Below, piece by piece: positions 22,566-27,111 of a stretch of DNA of 27,111 nucleotides (position 1 is its first letter; each line of letters opens with the position of its first letter). The notes beneath the pieces were generated by a model, which was given only the letters and a program-made list of their open reading frames with translations, searched no databases and was not told the DNA's origin. The DNA is taken from the NCBI GenBank assembly GCA_018658955.1, contig JABIPM010000030.1, positions 1 through 27,111 of the forward strand, written 5' to 3'. The stretch comes from Candidatus Woesearchaeota archaeon (GTDB lineage Archaea; Nanobdellota; Nanobdellia; SCGC-AAA011-G17; UBA489). The translations under genes and the position numbers were made by a program.

Positions 22566-22886
22566 ATGAAATTTTGCGATAAATGTGAATCTATGTTAAT
22601 TCCTAAAAAGGAAGATAATAAAACTGTTTTTGCTTGCAACTCTTGTGGTTGGGTAAGTAGCAAAAAAGAAAATATTGTAATTAGTGAAAAATCTGAGAAT
22701 ATTAAAAAAGCACTTATTGAAGTGGTGGATAAGAATATAGATATCCTTCCTAAGGTCGATCAAGAATGCGATAAATGTAATCATTCAAAAGCTTATTTTT
22801 GGTTAGTTCAAACAAGGGCAGCAGATGAAGCAGAAACAAGATTTTTTAAATGTGTTAAATGTAATCATACTTGGAGAGAGTACTGA
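22566..22886 (+). CDS. tfs: Transcription elongation factor TFS
   Basis: 106 residues with two zinc ribbons. The N-terminal one is CDKC...CNSC (Cys4, 7, 24, 27), as in RPB9. The C-terminal one is CDKC...CVKC (Cys68, 71, 96, 99) and contains RAADEAETRFFKC. The Asp87-Glu88 pair is the acidic tip that inserts in the polymerase to stimulate cleavage of backtracked RNA. All ligands are intact, so it should be a functional TFS rather than an inhibitory paralogue. It lies one base after signal peptidase and 9 bases before the OB protein, near pcn, a common archaeal arrangement. Confidence 0.94.
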   Translation: MKFCDKCESMLIPKKEDNKTVFACNSCGWVSSKKENIVISEKSENIKKALIEVVDKNIDILPKVDQECDKCNHSKAYFWLVQTRAADEAETRFFKCVKCNHTWREY

Positions 22887-22895
22887 TTTTTTATA

Positions 22896-23216
22896 ATGGC
22901 AGATATTAGAAGAGCACCTTACAAGGAAAAGTTCGTTAAAGATTTAGGTCTTTCTGAATTTAAAGTTGTAGTTACTGGTAAACCTGTGGGTTTACAGAAC
23001 GGAGGATTCTTGTTGAGTGATGGAACTGGAGAAGTTTTTGTAAATATTACTCGTATGGAAAATAGTGAAGATAATTCTGGTAAGGAAGTTCTGAGAGTTT
23101 TTGGAAGATTAGTTCCTTATGAAAGTGGCTTTGAAATTCAAGCAGAAATAATCCAAGATTTAAGTGGAATTAGTCTGGATGCTCTGAAAAAGATAAAAGA
23201 AGCTGCCTTTTTATAA
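22896..23216 (+). CDS. Single OB-fold nucleic-acid-binding protein, RPA-like
   Basis: 106 residues. The pattern VVVTGKPVGLQNGGFLLSDGTGEVFVNI (about 25-52), followed by LRVFGRLVPYESGFEIQAEIIQDLSG, is a typical OB fold of the RPA32/small-subunit kind. There is one OB domain and no winged helix. A helix (LDALKKIKEAAFL) ends the protein. It may bind single-stranded DNA alone or with an RPA subunit encoded elsewhere. Its place between tfs and pcn fits a replication/transcription role. The family assignment within OB proteins is uncertain. Confidence 0.7.
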   Translation: MADIRRAPYKEKFVKDLGLSEFKVVVTGKPVGLQNGGFLLSDGTGEVFVNITRMENSEDNSGKEVLRVFGRLVPYESGFEIQAEIIQDLSGISLDALKKIKEAAFL

Positions 23217-23240
23217 TAAGATATACTAGCGTTTCAGAAA

Positions 23241-23249
23241 ACTTATAAA
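23241..23249 (+). promoter_or_regulatory. TATA box for pcn
   Basis: ACTTATAAA is centred about 37 bases before the pcn ATG (23282), giving a leader of about 10 bases. GGAG at 23271-23274 lies seven bases before the start codon, though close to the predicted 5' end. Confidence 0.5.
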
Positions 23250-23281
23250 CGGCTTGAATAGGGATTATATGGAGATATTAT

Positions 23282-24031
23282 ATGAAATTAACACTAGCTG
23301 AACCAAGGACCTTAGTAGATTCTATTAACGTTATTTCTGAAATCGTTAATGAAGTTAGATTTGATGTAGATGGAGAAAAAATAGGCTTAGTGGCTATGGA
23401 TCCTGCAAATGTTGCTATGATTGACTTTAAATTATTTAGTAGTGCATTTTCTGAATATTCTGTTGATAAATCTCATCAATTATGCATTAGCTTAGATAGT
23501 TTGAAAGCAGTATTGAAAAGAGTAAAACCTTCAGATATGTTAACTTTAGAATTAGATGAAGAAAAAAATAAATTAAAAATTCAGCTTAAGGGCGATAATG
23601 TCAGAACATTTAATTTAGCTTTGATTGATGTTGATGAAAAAGAACAAAGAGTTCCCGATTTAAATTTTAGTGCTACTATTGAAACTTCAAGTTCAATATT
23701 TGATGGTGCAATTCAAGATGCAGATGTAATTGCAGATGCAGTTGTTTTGAAAGCTTTGGAAAATAGTTTTGTTGTTGAAGGTGAAAATAATATGAGTCAA
23801 GTAACTACTGAAATACCTAAAGATGATGATACAATAATTACTCTTAATTCTGTTGAAGAATTTAAATCTAAATATAGTATTGAATATTTGAAAAAAATCA
23901 TTAAAGGTGGTAAGTTAACTGGAAAAGTTAAATTGCAATTTGGAAATGATTATCCTTTGAGAGTGGATTATTTGGTACAAGATAAACTGAATTTAGGATT
24001 TATTTTGGCTCCTCGTGTTGCTAATGATTAG
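23282..24031 (+). CDS. pcn: DNA polymerase sliding clamp PCNA
   Basis: 249 residues, the normal PCNA length. Two similar halves are visible: domain 1 with EVRFDVDGEKIGLVAMDPANVAMIDFKL (26-53), and domain 2 with the FDGAIQDADVIADAV helix and FVVEGENN. The interdomain loop and the closing LNLGFILAPRV strand are typical. It forms a ring that tethers polymerase B/D, FEN1 and ligase to DNA. Only one pcn gene is visible here, so a homotrimer is likely. An out-of-frame ATG at 23269 was not used. It is transcribed from its own TATA box 66 bases after the OB gene. Confidence 0.95.
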   Translation: MKLTLAEPRTLVDSINVISEIVNEVRFDVDGEKIGLVAMDPANVAMIDFKLFSSAFSEYSVDKSHQLCISLDSLKAVLKRVKPSDMLTLELDEEKNKLKIQLKGDNVRTFNLALIDVDEKEQRVPDLNFSATIETSSSIFDGAIQDADVIADAVVLKALENSFVVEGENNMSQVTTEIPKDDDTIITLNSVEEFKSKYSIEYLKKIIKGGKLTGKVKLQFGNDYPLRVDYLVQDKLNLGFILAPRVAND

Positions 24032-24036
24032 AAATC

Positions 24037-24045
24037 TTTATATAT
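24037..24045 (+). promoter_or_regulatory. TATA box for the secreted helical Cys protein
   Basis: TTTATATAT, with BRE-like AGAAATC before it, is centred 25 bases before the ATG at 24066. The 17 bases 24028-24044 are identical to 24512-24528 ahead of the next gene. Confidence 0.65.
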
Positions 24046-24065
24046 TAGTTTGATGTTTTAGTTTT

Positions 24066-24512
24066 ATGGAAAGAGGTTTAGTTTTGAGTGTAGTATTAAT
24101 TTTAGCTGCGGCTATGTTTGCAGGTAATTTAAATTCTGATGATTCTGTTACTGGGATGCAAAGTAACGAGGAAATAAAAGGCTGGGTAGAGTGTGTGGCG
24201 GATTGTATTGACGCACGAGATACTGCAAAAATGGAATGTACTGACAAATTTAATGACGATGTGGAAAAATTAGATATCAAAAAAGAAGAATGTGAATATT
24301 CGGGTTATAACGATTATGAGGTGTGTCTGGAATCTAACAACGAAAAAATCTGTGATGCTGAGTTATACACTGCTTTGGCAAGATGCGATAAATTCTATGG
24401 ACCACGGAGTAAGCGTAGAGCAGTATTAGAAAGTGTAAGAAATGATTGTTACAATGATGCTGATAAGATCTATGAATCCTGCGCGCTCTATTGTCTGTAT
24501 GCCGTTAAATAA
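24066..24512 (+). CDS. Secreted helical protein with paired Cys, unknown function
   Basis: 148 residues, no family recognised. Residues 4-21 are a hydrophobic signal or anchor, followed by an acidic stretch and VTGMQS (28-33). The remainder is strongly charged and helical with Cys spaced as CVADC, MEC, EECEY, VCLES, CDAEL, RCDKF, DCYND and SCALYC. This looks like antiparallel helices cross-linked by disulfides. ATG 24066 fits the TATA box. It lies between pcn and the giant Cys-rich gene, with which it shares promoter sequence, so they may be expressed together. It could be an adhesin or envelope peptide; the function is unknown. Confidence 0.7.
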   Translation: MERGLVLSVVLILAAAMFAGNLNSDDSVTGMQSNEEIKGWVECVADCIDARDTAKMECTDKFNDDVEKLDIKKEECEYSGYNDYEVCLESNNEKICDAELYTALARCDKFYGPRSKRRAVLESVRNDCYNDADKIYESCALYCLYAVK

Positions 24513-24520
24513 TTAGAAAT

Positions 24521-24529
24521 CTTTATATT
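24521..24529 (+). promoter_or_regulatory. TATA box and AGAGGG site for the giant Cys-rich gene
   Basis: CTTTATATT predicts a transcript start near 24551. AGAGGG (24558-24563) then lies six bases before the ATG at 24570, so this gene has a short leader with a Shine-Dalgarno-like site, unlike most genes here. Confidence 0.6.
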
Positions 24530-24569
24530 CTTACTTTTTATTATATTACTTAATTAAAGAGGGTTTTAC

Positions 24570-27111
24570 ATGGGTCTTAAAGTTAGAAATGATTATGGTT
24601 TTTTAAGAAGCAAAGCAGTTTTTCAAATATTTTTATTGATTGGAACTTTGTTTTTCTTTGGATATTCTCTTGGAGAAGTTAATGCTGAAGAAGAAGTAGG
24701 CTGTTGTGAAGTGGATTCTTCTGGAAATCATTGTTTACCCACTACAAACTCTAATTGTGATTTAAACTCCGGTAGTTGGACTCCAGTATCTTGTGAACAA
24801 ACTAGTTTTTGTTCGACTGGTTGTTGTTTTGATGGAAGTTCTGGTGTTTGTGATGATAGGGTTCCCAAGGCAGGGTGTGTTTCAAATTCAAATGCGTTAT
24901 TTTTTGATGAGTTGAGTTGTGATGCTGTATCTAATTGCGATCTTGGTTGTTGCGAGTTAGGAACAAATTTTGTTTACAATAGCAAATTTGCATGTCAAGA
25001 TTTAATTGACCAGTATTATCCTTCATTAAATATTTATGATGTGTGGGATTCAACTGTTCCTGATGAGTATGCTTGCATTTATCAATCAACTGAAGACGAT
25101 TTGGGTTGTTGTGTAGACACTGACACTTTTGGTTATCCTGATAGTTGTATTTGGGGAACAAGAGGGACTTGTTCAAGTGATGGATCAGAAGAAGATGCAT
25201 CTAATTTTGCAGGATTCTACAAAGAAACTTATTGTAGTAATGCTAACTTACAATGTCCTTGTGAATCTCAAGATTATCGAGGGTGTGTTGGAGAAGATAT
25301 TTATTGGTTTGATAGTTGTGGAAATCAAGAAGAAAAAGTTGAAGAATGTGATTATGCGTTAGGAAATATTTGTAAGGAAAATGATGATGATTCTGCTTCT
25401 TGTGTGAGTGTGAATTGTGTAGATACTCAAGATTTTCCAGATAATACTCATGATTCAAGAATGGGGGGACCAAGATTAAATGGTGAAAGTTGGTGTACCT
25501 ATGACAGTCCAAGTGGAGGATTTTATGATCGTCCGGGAAGTAGACAATATAGACATCTTTGTGTAAATGGTGAAGAAAAAGTTGAAGAATGTGAAGATTT
25601 TAGAAATGAAATTTGTGTTCAAGGCGAAGCTGTTGTTGGGAGTCAAACAGTTACTAGTGGTGCATGTAGAGATATTGAGAGTTTTTCTAAATTAGATATT
25701 GATGAATATATAGATACAGAAAATCTAGAGGATAGTACTATTCAACCTGGCACCTCTGATTTCAATGACGAAGATAAAAAATTAGTTTCTTCTACATCTG
25801 TCCCTGTTGGATCCAAATTTTGGAATGGAGAAAATTCTGGTGAATGTAAAAAAGGTAAGAGTGAATGTACTGTAATTTGGGCAAGAAAAAATTGGTTAGA
25901 TGATTGGGATATTGAAGCAAATGAAGAATGTGAAACTGGAGAATTTATTGGAGATTCAAATGACTTTTGTAGAATGTTTGGAGATTGTGGTGCAGATGTA
26001 AATTTGTTGGAAATATTTACTGATGATGGTTTGGACGTTAGTTGGAGCGGAAAAAATAGTTTTGATGATAAAACTGCAAACAGCCCAAAATCTGTTCCCT
26101 CTAGTTTTGTTAAAGAGCTTAAGTCTAAAGAAGGAATTTTTGGAGGTATGGATAAATTAAACGAAGCGTTTACAGATAGTTTCACTTTGTCTACTTCTGA
26201 ACATGTTACAATTTACCAATTAGCAACAATCTTAGCATATAGTTTTGATTTTAGTACAACTCTTTTTGGTTTCTTTGAACAATCTATGATGCTCTCTCCT
26301 CTTGGGGCAATTTTTTTCATATTAATTTCTATTATTTGGGGAGATGAACTTGGAGAAATACTGGGAAAGATAATGGGGTATGATCAAGAATTTAGAGATG
26401 TAACTGTAAGTTGTAGTCCTTGGCAGGCACCTGCTGGAGGAGATGACTGTAGCAGGTGTGATGACGATGTTAGATATGATGAAGACGTCTATGATGCACC
26501 GGTTAAATGTAGCGAGTATCGGTGTAAAAGTTTAGGAACTGGATGTGAATTGATTAATGAAGGTACGGAAGAACAAGCATGTGTGGATACATATGTTAAT
26601 GATCCAAATCCTCCGTATATCACTCCCTGGCATGAAATTTTAACTACACCTTATTCAGTAGATGTTACTGCTAATGGATACGATATTGAACCAATTGTAG
26701 AATATTATCAACCGTTAACTTTTGGAATTGAGTTGAATGAATATGGAAAATGTAAGTATGCTGAAGAGTTAGGAATTCCTTATGAAAATATGGTGAATAG
26801 TTTTGGTACTTCATTGGATTCAGAAGAAAAAGAAATTACAATTAATTCCCCTACACCTTCAACAGAATATGAATATTATATTAAATGTATAGATAGGGGT
26901 GGAACTACAAATCCTACAGATTATGTAATTAGGTTTGATACAAGTAGTGAACCAGATATTCAGCCGCCAGTAATTGATAGCAGTAGTATTGTTAATGGTG
27001 CATATCTTGCTTACAATACTACAGAAACTAGTTTAGAATTAGAATTGAATGAACCAGTATCTCTATGTACTTGGAGTAAAGGTGTTGATTTGCCTATTGA
27101 ACAAATCCATG
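24570..27111 (+). CDS. Giant Cys-rich secreted protein, N-terminal 847 residues (runs off the window)
   Basis: The frame is open from ATG 24570 to the edge. The signal peptide (basic start, hydrophobic 17-34, likely cut after EVNA at 39) leads to EEVGCCEVDSSGNHC. Residues 44-390 are dense in Cys, with repeated GCC and C-x5-10-C units such as STGCCFD and LGCCVDT. Two near-copies of NGEEKVEEC/NQEEKVEEC lie near 250 and 340. A hydrophobic stretch (about 575-593) could be a membrane segment. KCSEYRCKSLGTGCELINEG (about 646-665) recalls a motif I associate with large DPANN surface proteins. The end (PPVIDSSSIVNGAYL, LNEPVSLCTW) looks Ig-like. No enzymatic domain is seen. It is probably an envelope protein stabilised by disulfides; the family is uncertain. 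Confidence 0.75.
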   Translation, partial: MGLKVRNDYGFLRSKAVFQIFLLIGTLFFFGYSLGEVNAEEEVGCCEVDSSGNHCLPTTNSNCDLNSGSWTPVSCEQTSFCSTGCCFDGSSGVCDDRVPKAGCVSNSNALFFDELSCDAVSNCDLGCCELGTNFVYNSKFACQDLIDQYYPSLNIYDVWDSTVPDEYACIYQSTEDDLGCCVDTDTFGYPDSCIWGTRGTCSSDGSEEDASNFAGFYKETYCSNANLQCPCESQDYRGCVGEDIYWFDSCGNQEEKVEECDYALGNICKENDDDSASCVSVNCVDTQDFPDNTHDSRMGGPRLNGESWCTYDSPSGGFYDRPGSRQYRHLCVNGEEKVEECEDFRNEICVQGEAVVGSQTVTSGACRDIESFSKLDIDEYIDTENLEDSTIQPGTSDFNDEDKKLVSSTSVPVGSKFWNGENSGECKKGKSECTVIWARKNWLDDWDIEANEECETGEFIGDSNDFCRMFGDCGADVNLLEIFTDDGLDVSWSGKNSFDDKTANSPKSVPSSFVKELKSKEGIFGGMDKLNEAFTDSFTLSTSEHVTIYQLATILAYSFDFSTTLFGFFEQSMMLSPLGAIFFILISIIWGDELGEILGKIMGYDQEFRDVTVSCSPWQAPAGGDDCSRCDDDVRYDEDVYDAPVKCSEYRCKSLGTGCELINEGTEEQACVDTYVNDPNPPYITPWHEILTTPYSVDVTANGYDIEPIVEYYQPLTFGIELNEYGKCKYAEELGIPYENMVNSFGTSLDSEEKEITINSPTPSTEYEYYIKCIDRGGTTNPTDYVIRFDTSSEPDIQPPVIDSSSIVNGAYLAYNTTETSLELELNEPVSLCTWSKGVDLPIEQIH

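Noticed and set aside
25742..26185. 147-codon open frame on the minus strand
   Set aside because: It is antisense to the Cys-rich gene and its Ser/Pro/Leu-rich, low-complexity translation mirrors the plus-strand composition; no promoter is visible.

Overview
The window is about 27 kb of AT-rich, gene-dense archaeal chromosome. Archaeal markers are ribosomal proteins S15, S3Ae, S19e, L31e and L39e, Cbf5-type TruB, aRF1, Rpo11/RpoL, TFS, PCNA, aMBF1, TATA/BRE promoters 25-30 bp ahead of start codons, and a tRNA with bulge-helix-bulge introns. Short proteins, very tight spacing, a free-standing LAGLIDADG gene and giant Cys-rich secreted proteins suggest a small-genome DPANN lineage (Woesearchaeota/Pacearchaeota-like). 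That placement is inference from gene style, not from a tree.

Layout. 1-2.2 kb (+): the archaeal order rps15 - RecJ/GAN-like DHH nuclease - rps3ae. 2.3-2.5 kb: a tiny secreted protein. 2.5-5.4 kb (-): an RNA-modification-like run of truB, a radical SAM protein with a TRAM-like tail, and a THUMP/methyltransferase-like protein with eroded catalytic motifs. 5.5-10.2 kb (+): a 1571-residue surface protein with NHL propeller, S-layer-like domains, Cys-rich stalk and C-terminal anchor. 10.2-11.3 kb (-): ribosomal operon rps19e-rpl39e-rpl31e. 11.3-13.3 kb (-): cysS and a pilin-like protein. 13.4-14.2 kb (+): a LAGLIDADG endonuclease gene whose stop codon lies inside the TATA box of a tRNA-Phe(GAA) gene that I read as carrying two introns. 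14.2-18.5 kb (+): valS, aRF1 and scpB, each with its own leaderless promoter. 18.5-21.7 kb (+): a tight run of membrane glycosyltransferase, membrane-anchored thioredoxin-like protein, aMBF1 and a METTL5-like rRNA methyltransferase. 21.7-24.0 kb (+): rpoL, signal peptidase I, tfs, single-OB protein and pcn. 24.0 kb to the end: a secreted helical Cys protein and the start of a giant Cys-rich secreted protein that runs off the window.

How the genes fit together. Most of the window is information processing (ribosome, tRNA charging, termination, transcription, sliding clamp, rRNA/tRNA modification). It is interleaved with a cell-surface set: pilin-like protein, NHL/S-layer protein, Cys-rich proteins, signal peptidase, glycosyltransferase and an extracytoplasmic thioredoxin-like protein that could support disulfide formation in the Cys-rich proteins. 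Most genes look leaderless. The two giant surface genes instead have leaders with an AGAGGG Shine-Dalgarno-like site. No stretch over about 110 bases lacks a gene, and I saw no CRISPR array, insertion sequence or rRNA.

The most unusual items are the double-intron tRNA-Phe next to a homing endonuclease gene, and the truB - radical SAM/TRAM - degenerate THUMP run, which may be an uncharacterised RNA-modifying system.
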